Shown here: piece by piece, positions 49,242 through 60,018 of the stretch
Layout of the letters: each line of letters begins with the position of its first letter
Position numbering within the stretch: the first letter of the stretch is position 1
DNA from: Pomacea canaliculata
Taxonomy: Eukaryota > Mollusca > Gastropoda > Architaenioglossa > Ampullariidae
Direction of reading: 5' to 3'
DNA length: 64,000 bases
NCBI RefSeq assembly: GCF_003073045.1
Contig: NC_037590.1
Span: forward strand, 31,125,327 to 31,189,326
The notes under the pieces: model-generated
Seen by the model: only the letters and a program-made list of their open reading frames with translations
What the model was told of the DNA's origin: nothing
Database searches by the model: none
Translations under genes and position numbers: made by a program

Positions 49242-49475
49242 ATAATTCGTTCCGGGAGGACGGTCGAGAACCAAATTGTTCGAGAACCGAAGCAATGAAA
49301 CCCATAGGAAATAATGGAAACTGGATTAATTCGTTCCAAGCCCCAGAAAATGCCTATTTACTGGCCTAATTTGTATATAATATGTAGAAAAACATGAGTC
49401 TTAACAAGAAATAAGAAATAAAAGTGTATTTATTAAAACAAAAACAAAAACAAAACAAAAATGTACTGTACAGTA

Positions 49476-49969
49476 CAGGTAGTCCTCGGGTTACGACGGT
49501 CTCGAGTTACGTCGTTTCGTGGTTACGACGCTCATTCCGACTTACGAGGTCAGTGCATCAAAGAAAAGGAAGGCCATCACCATGGAGGTGAAAGTGGATA
49601 TCATAAGGCAATCTGAGAAGGGGAAACAGCAACAGAAATTGGCAGGTCTTTAGGACTTCGACGTTCGACTGTCGCTACGATTATCAAGGATAAAGATCGC
49701 ATCCTTGAACACGTGACAGGATCTGCTCCTATGACAGCGACAGTGATAACAAAACGTACTGTACTGCACAATAGTTTACTGTACTTATGTTTATTGATAA
49801 TTATGTAGAGTACTGTGTTAGGATAGGTGTTTGGATAGGCTAAGTGTTTGTAGTACTGTACTGTTATTATGGTACAGTACTGTATCAACGTATGATCCGA
49901 CTTACGTCGAAATTCGGTTTACGACGCCGCGTTAAGAACGGATCCCCGTCGTAAGTCGAGGACTACCTG
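49476..49969 (+). mobile_element. Second Tigger/pogo-type element nested inside, 494 bp
   Basis: The ends CAGGTAGTCCTCGGGTTACG and, inverted, GTAAGTCGAGGACTACCTG are flanked by TA at 49474-49475 and 49970-49971. It contains the start of a Tigger transposase frame. The large internal part is deleted, so it is non-autonomous. Confidence 0.85.
49561..49758 (+). pseudogene. N-terminal fragment of a Tigger (pogo/CENP-B-like) transposase
   Basis: The reading frame KKRKAITMEVKVDIIRQSEKG continues, after a one-base deletion near 49622, as ETATEIGRSLGLRRSTVATI and further. This is the helix-turn-helix DNA-binding start of Tigger/CENP-B-type transposases. The DDE catalytic part is missing. It lies inside the element at 49476-49969. 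Confidence 0.85.
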
Positions 49970-50253
49970 TACAGTAAATTGTGTTTCATTTACTGTACCT
50001 GTACCAAACTTTATGGCAGGAGGGAATGAATGTGGAGGGAGGAGGGAAGGGGATGGTTATTGTCACTGATGACGCAAGCAAGGCGCGCTGGGCAGAATGA
50101 ACGCCATTCGGCTCAACTCGGCTCATCTCAGACGTTCGGATGTTCGAGTTCCAAATATTTGTTCGAATTCCAAGACAAAATTTTCTCGAATTTCCTGGTC
50201 GAATACCGATTTGGTCGAAAGTCAAGGCGTTCGAGAACCGAGGTATCACTGTA

Positions 50254-53200
50254 GTTATGAATTGGATTGTGTGATACTTTTACTCCATCTTATTAATCTC
50301 TATTCTTCTTTCTCTACTTTTGAGTTCTTTATACTATATTGTACTTTTTTCTTCTTTCTATTCTGTCTTTATAGTGTCTTCTTTAGGCTCTATGTACATT
50401 CTTATCTCTCTTCTTCTCATTTGTTATCTCAACTGCAGATTCGCTCTTCAATTTTCACACTCATTGAGATGTCCAGCTTTGGAGGGTAGGACTTTGCCAA
50501 ATAGCTGGTCATCCTCAACAGTGTCCAGAGACTAGACTTGATAGATAAAAACTGCTTCCATAAATATCTTGACTTCTTCTAAAATAATAAACATCTTCTT
50601 TAATTCAATATGCATCCAAGAAATTCTAAGCGACTCAGACAACAAATAAGATCAAAGACTTTACCTCAACTTTTCTTGTCTAAACCTGGCAACAAAAGGA
50701 CTGCACTGCTGTGACTTCTGAGAAATTAAAAACTGTACTGGTTCATAAAAGATTCTATAATCAGTTAGGTACAGGAGAAAAGAAGAATCATTAGAAGCCG
50801 TAAGTCCAGTTAACCTATCTACATAAACCTGTAAACATCGCTGACACATTAAAACCTTTCTTGTTCACATGTTTAAAGTTCGGGGAAAAGGAATTGTGAA
50901 GAATGTAGAATAACAGATTTCGTGACATGAAGCTTTGTGTGTAATAAGGATCTTTCTGTCTTTCTTATGCAGTTTTATATATTCCTGGATTTAATTTTGT
51001 GTCTGTGCTACCTTAATTCTTTTATAGCCCATTTTCACATGCATGCAACATTCTCTCACATCTTCTTCAGGTCTCAGCGAGAAGTATATGTATCTGTGCC
51101 TCATGCAATTATATGTATCATGTCTATCCCAGAGATGCAACTACATGTCCCTCAAAATAGACGCTGAATTTATAGCAGACATTCAAAATAATATACATAG
51201 AAAGTCGGAGAGAGATATGATGATAGTCGTTCCCATCTGGAGTAGTGGCAGCTAACGTCATAGCAGATATTTAAAATGAGAGAGAAAGATAGTCGTTCTC
51301 ATCTTGGATGGTACCGGCTGTACCGGATAATTTGTAGATAAGCATTCTCATATGTAATGGCAGCAGCTGATTGTATAGCTTTTAAAATGAGAGACAAAAG
51401 GAGAGAGATATGAAGATAGTATTTCCCGTCTTGACTAGTACCCAGTTGACCATAAATCAGATGTTAAAACGAGAACGATAGATAAATATAAGCATTCCCA
51501 ACTGTAATGGTACCAGCTGACTTTAAAGCAGATGAAAAAATTATATATATATATATCGATAAAGACAGTCGTTTTCATCTCAAATGGAATCAGCTGACGT
51601 TATAGCAGAAAAATAGCATTAAGATAAGCGTTCGAACCAGTAATGATACCACTGACTTTTTTTATTTTATTCAAAATGAAAAGAAAGATAAAGAGTTAGT
51701 CGTTCCCATCTTGAATAGTGCTGGCTGCCTTCACAGCAATAGTTTAAGCGAGAGCGAGGGGAAAAAAGAAGTTCCCATCTTCAATTGAACCATCTGTCTA
51801 TATAACGACTTTTTAAAAGAGAAAGAAAGGACAAGAATTTAAACAACTTAATTTTCACCTTTGTCTTCTCTTGTCCACGTTTAAGAAGTGTGTGTTGGTG
51901 TGATTTTGAAAAGAGAGAGAGAGAGATAACGAAAAGGTGTGTGTGCGTGTGTTTTAGTTTTGTTTTTTTTTTTTTCTTACTCTCAGTCTATCACGTGCAG
52001 TCCGTAGTCATGGCCTGAGAATGTTATGCGCGGAGAGCCTAACCACGTGGTGTGTATCCCGCTATACAAGCATTTGGATAATTATCTTCCATGGTACCAG
52101 CTGTCTTGACATCAATAGTTCAAACTACCATTTTTATAATAAACCCCGCTTATAATATCAATGATTTTTCCAGATGTTTTGTGATGGAAAATTTAGCAGT
52201 AAAATCTTTGATAGTTGGAGAAGTTTATGGCAGTGACGTGTGTGGGACACTGCGTACTGTAGACTTAACGGAGCCACACTGAGAAATATGTTTGTATGAT
52301 TATAAGTATTCTGTTTCTTTAAGTTAATCTTTTTACATATGAAAAGTGTGAAAATAATAACAGACTTTAGACAAGTGTAATTTACATGAATTATGAGCAA
52401 CTTTGTACATCAAGGGGGAGAAACTGCTGGAAGCGAAATCACTGTGGTATAATTAGTATGCTTGGTGTTGTTGACACTCCCCATTCCCCCTCCACCCACC
52501 TTAAAATAGTCTAATCCATAATGTTTAAGTTTGATTTTTTTGGATAATAAGAAATATAAAAAAGTTAATTGTGCCAATCAAAATATTCCCTTTTAAATTT
52601 TGACTTATATAAAAGGGTCAAGTGACTCGGCTTGTTTAAATGAGGTTATTGGTCGATTCGATCATCGGACAGCTCGACCAAGTCTTTCAGTCCGTTTGAC
52701 ACAAACATAAATGACTTTTGCAGTAGTTTTGATTCTTAAATATTTAAAGAAGCTTTTCTACAAGGTTGTTGCTGCTATTTTATTTTAAAAGTAGAGCCCT
52801 GTTTCTATCGCTCTTCTCAGTAATTTTGTGAGAAAAATAATCTCAAACTGTTGGTTGTTCTAAAAAAAAACTATTGAAAACGTTTTCACGCAAAAATAAA
52901 GAATTAGGCACTTATAAATGCAGATGTAATATCAAAGAGTATGGAGCGTACAATGTTTTATTTTATTTTTTCATGTATCAAAGAAAGATTACTGCAGCTA
53001 TGAAACATTTGTTTTGCATTTTCCTTTTCAATAATTATTGTCAGCCCTAGTCTCTAGAGAAGGTTAACTGAACGTTCATGGAGCTAAAAGCTGTTTAGCT
53101 CCAGTTCAATTATAAATAATTTCAACGTGTGTGTGTGTCACTTCACGTGCTTAGTTGACAGATCATTTTCAAGTAACACGAACGGCACACTTGACCAAGC

Positions 53201-53502
53201 TTTCGAGAAAAATGGCTGGAAAGGTCTGGTCTGGCTTTGCCAAGGCAACCACAGGTGGAACGCAACATTCATAAAATTTAGCATTTATTTCTCGGTTTGT
53301 CTATAATGTGAAGAAGCCCGTAGTCTAGGATGCAGTACCTTTTCGGTATAGTCTGAAATGTGCAGACATCAATGTTCATGATCGTGCTGTAAGCCACCTG
53401 CACAATAAAACTGCTATTCCTGGCAAATAGTCATCGCAATGCGCAAGTGAATTGTCGTCCACCGCAGACTGTTTTACTGTGCAGATGGTATAAAGAGCGG
53501 TC
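50254..53502. other. Distal 3' flank of TFP8, duplicated after TFP9
   Basis: 50254-50880 matches 56570-57190, and 50940-53030 matches 58050-60540. It holds the minisatellite at 51170-51800 and simple AG/GT tracts near 51910-51975. At 53040-53500 it resembles the flank at 2240-2740. Near 52509 it shows the uninterrupted target of the hAT element found at 59565. I see no gene. Confidence 0.6.
51170..51800. repeat. Degenerate minisatellite (locus 2)
   Basis: About eight imperfect units of 60-90 bases share a core of the form GTTCCCATCT-x-AATGGTACCAGCTGAC, then a TATAGCAGAT element and AAAATGAGAG. An isolated further unit lies near 52086. Confidence 0.65.
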
Positions 53503-54567
53503 ATGAACTTTGTTTTATTGTTCACGTGCACACCATCTACAGACGGCGCCACCATCGGGCACGTGACAGCTGCGGTGACTCAGGGTTCGTCAGTGCCAGG
53601 CACACTGGGAGTGTACACGTGGCAGCTAGAGGAGAACACTTTGACCCACCTCACCTGGAAGCACGACTTTCTGTTTGATCTCGCAGTGTAGTTTCAGAAA
53701 AGGTCTTACCTCCATCAGCTCACTTAAACACTTTGAAGTTCTCATACGGGCTGCATGTATTGTGCCTCCCTTTATCGAAAACTTTCTCTCCCGTCACTTT
53801 TTTTCAAGTTTGTATTTTATCTTTACTCTCCTGTTTTTAGAAACAGGAAAAGGGTAAACCTAAGTGACACTATCTTTCGCCTTCTCTCTTCAACATTAAA
53901 TAGTTTCGATCTCAAAGTCTGTCCAAATTTAGAAGCCTCGTGGTGTGTCAACATATTACTACTATGTCTCGAATGCCGTTTTCAGATGTACATTAAAGGT
54001 GTGCAAAAGTAGGAGACAAAACTGATTTTTATCGCTTTTTCTTGTCTCTGAAGATTTGGGACGCAGTATGCTCGTTCAGACACCTACCCGTTTAACACAC
54101 TGAAACCTCGATTTTGGTCGATAATCCGTCCAAAAACTATCGGTGAAATCCCAAACCAACGAAAACTGAGGAAATGTTTTCTAAATTAACTAATAGAAAT
54201 CGAATCAATTTTGTTTTCTACAGCCCAGAAGTCGACTGTTCTCTTCAAAAATAAAGAACATAGTATACTACTAGAGTGATACACAGTTTAAAAAACCGAA
54301 AACATGTTAGGCAATAAAATTGTCTAGACGCGGGAGGTGATGCTCACAACACACCGTCAAATTATGCTGTTATGAAAGGATAGTCACTTGCGAAATATTC
54401 TAGAGTGAGATTTGAATCCATAACCCACGATCTTTGTGGTCTTGTTACTTAGTTAATAATGTTACTTATTCGAACACACAGTTCGAGATCGCCAGTTAAG
54501 TGAAAGCAAACTTCCATCGCAAATACAAGACAATCACCCCCCTTCCATAATATCTCCCTCTTCACAG
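53503..54567. repeat. Upstream flank of TFP9 (A-type)
   Basis: 53503-53860 matches 2744-3100. 53870-54090 matches the segment upstream of TFP3 (18750-18960). The 62-codon frame recurs at 53503-53691. A Tigger-like element fragment lies at 54098-54345. No gene is called. Confidence 0.65.
54098..54345. mobile_element. Tigger-like element fragment
   Basis: It begins CACTGAAACCTCGATTTTGG and follows the element at 15529-16092 through its middle part. The far terminal repeat is missing. Confidence 0.5.
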
Positions 54568-54596
54568 TCTTGTGACATGGTGTGTGAGGTATAAAG
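54568..54596 (+). promoter_or_regulatory. Core promoter of TFP9 (altered)
   Basis: TATAAAG (54590-54596) replaces TATAAAA, and the upstream box reads TCTTGTGA (54568-54575) instead of TCATGTGA, so the palindromic centre is lost. The spacing stays at 14 bases. Confidence 0.6.
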
Positions 54597-54785
54597 GCCA
54601 TTGCAGGCGACCAGCAATGCTATTGCGAATTAACTTTTAGGTGGAGTCACCTGATCACCCAACAAGGACATAGGAGATCACCGACTGGCTGCCTGCTACA
54701 CACCCCGAGTAGTCTCACCATTGCAGTCACCACTTTCACCTGAGGAAAGACAAGAGGCCGCGAGCTCTCAGTCCACAAGACCAAC

Positions 54786-56201
54786 ATGACAACAACACAT
54801 CAGTTAATGGCCGCCGCCTTCTACCTGTGCCGGCTTTTGTTTCTTCTCCACGTCGATCCCGGTAGGTTTACTTCACCGGACGTTTTCTTTTTGCTTTTAC
54901 TCATCTATTATTGTCTGTCTCTAAAACAATGTTATGTTTTGTGACATGTCAGCGTTAAGTGATCTTAGGTGATGGGTAACAATTATGTAGTCAATAAGAG
55001 TTAAACATCTCTAAAGATAAACCTAATTTGTCATTCAGAAAGTAGACCTCTACAAACACTAAGCATTGTTATCAGAGAAACAAAAATATAAAAACTACAG
55101 AATGTATCATTGCCAGCCGTTTGATGTTATGTTACTCAGGGAATGTGAAGTACCAGTAGTAACACATTTCCGGAGAATAGCAAAGACAGAAGCAAGACTG
55201 GAGTGCTTTATGTTGCCTGTACAGCTTAATGTGCAAGACTTGTGATTAAAATGTACAGTTAGTGCAAAATAAAATAAAATTCATTAACACTGACTTCAAC
55301 ATCGATCAATTCGTGATAAAGAAAGCAACTTGTGTCAAAAAATTGCATTGTTATCAATTGGGGGTAAAGGGTAGGTGTAGTTTAAAACCACCAGGCTAAG
55401 TTAGTCAGGGAAGGTGTAGTGTAGATGCAATAGCACTCCATTTCCCGGCGACTAGTAAAGACTTGATCACTGGAGCAGGACTGACACACTCTGTTCTTTG
55501 TGTTGCAGTGAACAGCGGCGTTTGCAAGCCTTGTAGTTACACTGACCCCAACTGCAATGATGGAAATGTGCAAGATACAGATTGTTGTCTCGAAAACGAG
55601 AGTTGCATCAGATTGATATTGAACTCCAGCACATGTAATTAAAATTTTATTTTGCATTTTGTGTATGCGTCCGTCTGTGGGTCTCTGTTGTGCACTCACA
55701 CATTGTTGTTTTACTGCCGTTGTATTCTGTTTGCTTTGTTTACCTCCCTTTAGACATGGGAGGGAGCCTTCATTAAATTCATAAATTTTTTTCTTCCTTT
55801 GTCTCAATTTAGAGTTTCTGTCCCTTATATATTAAGATATATAACACAATTTGTGTGTAAGAAAATTCTTGTTTATTGGATATAATTATTTTGATTGGAC
55901 CGACAGATAGAAAGAAATGTTGAGAAAAAGAATAATGTTCAGGTAAAAGTTTGATAGATTGCCAAATAGGCAATAGATGCATGGTTAAATAAGTAGATGG
56001 ATAAGGGGAAAGATGGATAACATTACTTTTATGTATTCCATTACTTTTATGTATCCCATTACATGTCTTTGCTAAATCATTTCCCTTTGCTTGGCAGCAT
56101 CACAAGTGACAATTACTCGAGGATGCACAGGACTAACCCAATATACGTATATGGGTCCTAATATTGTCTGTGGGATCTTCTGCACGGACAACTGTAACTA
56201 G
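54786..56201 (+). CDS. TFP9: secreted three-finger protein, subfamily C (chimeric gene)
   Basis: Exons lie at 54786-54861, 55509-55634 and 56098-56201, with phase-1 introns of 647 and 463 bases; the product is 101 residues. The leader and the first part of intron 1 are of subfamily A type, whereas exons 2 and 3 are of subfamily C type. A dead subfamily-A exon 2 remains in intron 1 (55197-55262). The mature chain has ten cysteines. Compared with TFP8 it has lost the seventh (KC changed to a non-cysteine stretch) and one of the YCC pair by a three-base deletion, but it keeps the extra DCC. It ends in TDNCN with no tail. It is open and well spliced on paper; folding with this cysteine set is unusual. 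Confidence 0.8.
55197..55262 (+). pseudogene. Relic subfamily-A exon 2 inside TFP9 intron 1
   Basis: The sequence follows the A-type acceptor context (GTGCTTTATGTTGC) but the CAG acceptor is changed. It reads on as CAGCTTAATGTGCAAG and a TGT, then stops matching at about 55262. There the C-type intron sequence (AAAATAAAATTCATTAACAC) begins, which marks the recombination point. Confidence 0.7.
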
Positions 56202-58254
56202 TTGACATACCATGAGAAGAGGACGGCATGTACCATGGTCATTTTGTCAGAAGCCGCCATTGACAGACGGAAACTATGGCTTTTGTTCTTCGCTATTACA
56301 AGAAATTAGTTTCAATGACATTTAGCCAAATTACACATCACACAAACCGTAAAAGTCGTCGTTCTTCTATTGTTATGCATCATCGAAAAAGTTATAAGCT
56401 GCTATTGCTGGTATTGAAGACTTTCTTTAATATTCTTTTGGCTTGTCAATAATCTATGGTGACATCACACTTAAAATTTTTCTCTTCTGTCCTAAAAGCT
56501 AATAAAGACTAAAGTTGCAAATCTGATTTGTTCAATTGTTGCTCCGATGTTGTGTGAACAAATGTAGTTATGTATGTGATTGTGTGATACTTTTACTCCA
56601 TCTTATTAATCTCTATTCTTCTTTCTCTACTTTTGAGTTCTTTATACTATTTCGTACTTATTTCTTCCTTTTCTTCTGTCTTTATAGTGTCGTCTTTAGG
56701 CTCTATGTACATTCTTATCTCTCTTCTTCTCATTTGTTATCTCAACTGAAGTTTCGCTCTTTAATTTTCACTGTCATTGAGATGTCCAGCTTTGGAGGGT
56801 AGGGCTTTTCCAAATAGCTGGTCATCCTCAACAGTGTCCAGGGACTAGATTTGATAGAGAAAAACTGCTTCCATAAATATCTGGACTTTTTCTAAAATAA
56901 TAAACGGCTTCTTTATTTCAATATGCATCCAAGATGTTCTAAGCGACTCAGACAACAAAAACATCAAAGACTTTACCTCAACTTTTCTTGTCTAAACCTG
57001 GCAACAAAGGGACAACACTGCTGTGACTTCTGAGAAATTAAAAACTGTCCTGCTTCTTAGAAGATTCTCTAATCAATTAGGTACAGGAGAAAAGAAGAAT
57101 CTTTAGAAGCCTAGTCCAGTTAACCTATCTAAATAAACCTGAAAACATCACTGACACATTAAAACCTTTCTTGATCACATACTTAGAGTTCAGGGGAGAA
57201 GGTTTTTTCAAAAATGTAGTATAACAGATTTCGTAACTTTTACTGAAATTCTTAATCCCAAGACAACTGTATTGTTAACACTAAAATAATTTTTGATATA
57301 TTGGCAATGGAGATTGCTTTATAACAGATTTTACGAAATCATACAACGAATTTAAACAAAACGATGAAGTTGTTACCTCTGTTTCGATATGTATATGGGA
57401 TCTGATTTTCCATTACATGATAAAAACACGATACATATGGATACCGAACTGTATCTCAACTCAGACATCCGACATTGCGACACGTGCAGTGACTCATGGG
57501 ACCGTTAGTGCCAGGCAGACTGGGAGTGTACCTGCTGCAGAATGACTAACACACTTTGACCCTGTCTCACCTGCCAACCTGACCCTCTCCTTGACACTAA
57601 ACTCTGGCTTTAGCAAACGTGTTCCGTTCCGTTTTAGGTCCATTTGCCTTTTAACATCATTTATTATCGATGCTTTTTTATTTCACGGCTGCTTCCGACA
57701 TTAACCGACAGCATGGTGTTTTTGAGTTGGAAGCTTCGTCGTGTGTTCATGATTTTCTTCTCTCATTTTTCGAGGCAGATTCCTACCATACCGCCTTTTT
57801 TTAGATGTGCATTAACTGTGTTAGTGACAGAAGTCGGCTTGAACCTTTCTTTTCATTTTTTCTCGTTTCTGAAAGTCCTGGGAAGAACAATAACTATTAA
57901 GGCAACAAAGACCATGTGTTGTGGATAGTAATATCTCTTTCAATGTGTAACTTTTTTTTGAGCATGATTACCTTTCTAATAATATAACTGGCTAGTGGGG
58001 AGAAGATCTCCGTCGCTTTAGGTCTTTTATTGTTAATCTGAGTGAACCTTTGTGTGTGGTAACGATCTTTTTTGTCTTTTTAAAGCAATTTCATATTTTC
58101 CTGGATTTAATTTTGTGTCAGCGCCACTTTAATTCTTTTATACACCATTTTATTTCCAAAGAATAACATGCATGCAACATTCTTCAAAATCGTACTCAGG
58201 TCTCAGCGAGAAGTATAAGTGTCTGTGCGTCATGCAATTGTATGTATCCCGGCT
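56202..58254. other. 3' flank of TFP9
   Basis: 56202-57190 matches the flank of TFP8 without the transposon stack. 57190-58050 has no counterpart after TFP8. Around 57480-57600 it includes a diverged piece related to the 62-codon repeat (CAGTGACTCATGGGACCG). A 94-codon frame at 57644-57928 has no motif and is not called. Confidence 0.6.
56501..56506 (+). promoter_or_regulatory. Candidate polyadenylation signal of TFP9
   Basis: AATAAA lies 300 bases after the stop, conserved with TFP8 (48780). Confidence 0.5.
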
Positions 58255-58830
58255 ATCCCAAAAGTGATGCAACTACATATCCTGACTTTATAGCAGATAT
58301 TTAACATGAGAGAAAGATAGCCGTTCTCATCTTGGATGGTACTGGCTGACCTTAAAACGAGAAAGATAATATGCAGATAAGAATTCTCATATATAATGGT
58401 AGCAGCTGATTTTATAGTATTTAAAATGAGAGACAAAAGGAGAGAAATATCAAGATTTTTTTTCCGTCTTGAGTAATATCCAGCTGACTATAAAGCAGAT
58501 GTTAAAACGAGAACGATATATAAATATAAGCATTCCCAACTGTAATGGTACCAGATGACAAAATTATATATATATATAGATAAAGACAGTCGTTTTCATC
58601 TCAAATGGTATCAGCTGACGTTATAGCAGTTGTTAAAACTAGAAATATAGCATTAAGATCAGCGTTCGAACCAGTAATGATACCACAGACTTTTTTTTAT
58701 TTTATTCAAAATGAAAAGAAAGATAAAGAGTTAGTCGTTCTCATCTTGAATAGTGCTGGCTGCCTTCACAGCAGTAGTTTAAGCGAGAGCGAGGGGAAAA
58801 AAGAAGTTCCCATCTTCAATTGAACCATCT
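58255..58830. repeat. Degenerate minisatellite (locus 3)
   Basis: This is the duplicate of locus 2 with the same unit order but small indels. One isolated unit is near 59120. Confidence 0.65.
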
Positions 58831-59556
58831 GTCTATATAACGACTTTTTAAAAGAAAAAGAAAGGACAAGAATTTAAACAACTTAATTTTCACCTTTGTC
58901 TTCTGTTGTCCACGTTTAAGATTGTGTGTTGGTGTGACTTTGAAAAGAGAGAGAGAGATAACGAAAAAGTGTGTGTGCGTGTGTTTTAGGTTTTCTTTTT
59001 TTTTTTCTTACTCTCAGTCTATCACGTGCAGTCCGTAGTCATGGCCTGAGAATGTTAAGCGCGAAGAGCCTAACCACGTGGTGTGTATCCCGCTATACAA
59101 ATATTTGGATAATTATCTTCGATGGTACCAGCTGTCTTTACAGCAACAGTTCAAACTACCATTTTTATAATAAACCCCATCAATAAATATCGCTTATAAT
59201 ATCAATGATTTTTTTTCCAGATGGTTTGTGATTGAAAATTTAGCAGTAAAAACCTTTGATAGTTGGAGAAGTTTATGGCAGTGACGTGCGTGAGACACTG
59301 CGTACTGTAGACATAACGGGGCCACACTGAGAAATATGTTTGTATGATTATAAGTATTCTATTTCTTTAAGTTAATCTTTCTACATTTGAAAAGTGTGAA
59401 ACTAATAACAGACTTTACACAAGCGTAATTTACATGAATTATGAGCAACTTTGTACACCAGGGGTGAGGAACTTCTGGCAGCGAAATCACTGTGGTATAA
59501 TTAGTATGCTTGGTGTTGTTGACACTCCCCGTTCCCCCTCCACCCATCTTAAAATA
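58831..59556. repeat. Duplicated distal flank, second copy
   Basis: This matches 51800-52508. AG and GT tracts lie near 58943-58985. There is no gene. Confidence 0.65.
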
Positions 59557-59564
59557 GTCTAATC

Positions 59565-60010
59565 CAGTGATGCCCAACCTTTTTCGGCCTGCGGGCGATA
59601 CACATTTCCGACATGCGTGTCACGGGCCGCTTCACCGCAAAAATACAAAAAAAAAGAAGAAAAAAATAGAGCAGTTACCATTTTAATTAGAAACAAGTTG
59701 TACTTACCATTAATTATATAGTAATTAGTGGATATTTGAAGTTGTTTACCCGAAACCAACTTTGAATGACGCCTGCATCGTAGAGACCAAGTCAGAGAAA
59801 CTGAATCGAAATGTTCGTCCATCGAAAAAAAATTGAGAGACGCCCCTAAGTAGGGAAAATACTTTCTCTCTTCCCTTTTTCTCGTTTTTTTAGGTGTTTT
59901 TTTATTACTACATGCCGATTTCCTGCAGCTGTGGGCAGAAGTTTCGCGGGCCGGATGGCACCGCATCGCGGGCCGGATATGGCCCGCGGGCCGTAGGTTG
60001 GGTATCCCTG
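59565..60010. mobile_element. Non-autonomous hAT-type element, 446 bp
   Basis: The ends CAGTGATGCCCAACC and (read inward) CAGGGATACCCAACC form terminal inverted repeats. The 8-bp duplication GTCTAATC flanks it at 59557-59564 and 60011-60018. The paralogous flank near 52509 has the single, empty target site. GC-rich subterminal blocks (GCGGGCCGG) surround an AT-rich centre without a transposase. Confidence 0.92.
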
Positions 60011-60018
60011 GTCTAATC

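Larger units (their letters stand above)
48846..50251. mobile_element. Tigger-type DNA transposon with two nested insertions
   Basis: The ends read CAGTGATACCTCGGTTCTCG and its reverse complement, and TA flanks both sides (48844-48845, 50252-50253). The paralogous flank after TFP9 reads through one TA near 56566 with no insert, proving the boundaries. The element's own sequence (48846-48876, 49242-49475, 49970-50251) is short. Most of the length comes from a hAT element and a second Tigger element inserted into it. No intact transposase is present. Confidence 0.9.

Noticed and set aside
49121..49339. Frames rich in MGRDGTG/HGTGWDG-like repeats around 48811-49369
   Set aside because: They are translations of the CCCATCCCGTCCCATGG repeats in the nested hAT element.
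55382..55807. 141-codon minus-strand frame, with a counterpart at 47661-48086
   Set aside because: It is antisense to exon 2 and intron 2 of TFP9 and TFP8. Both persist because the region is duplicated.
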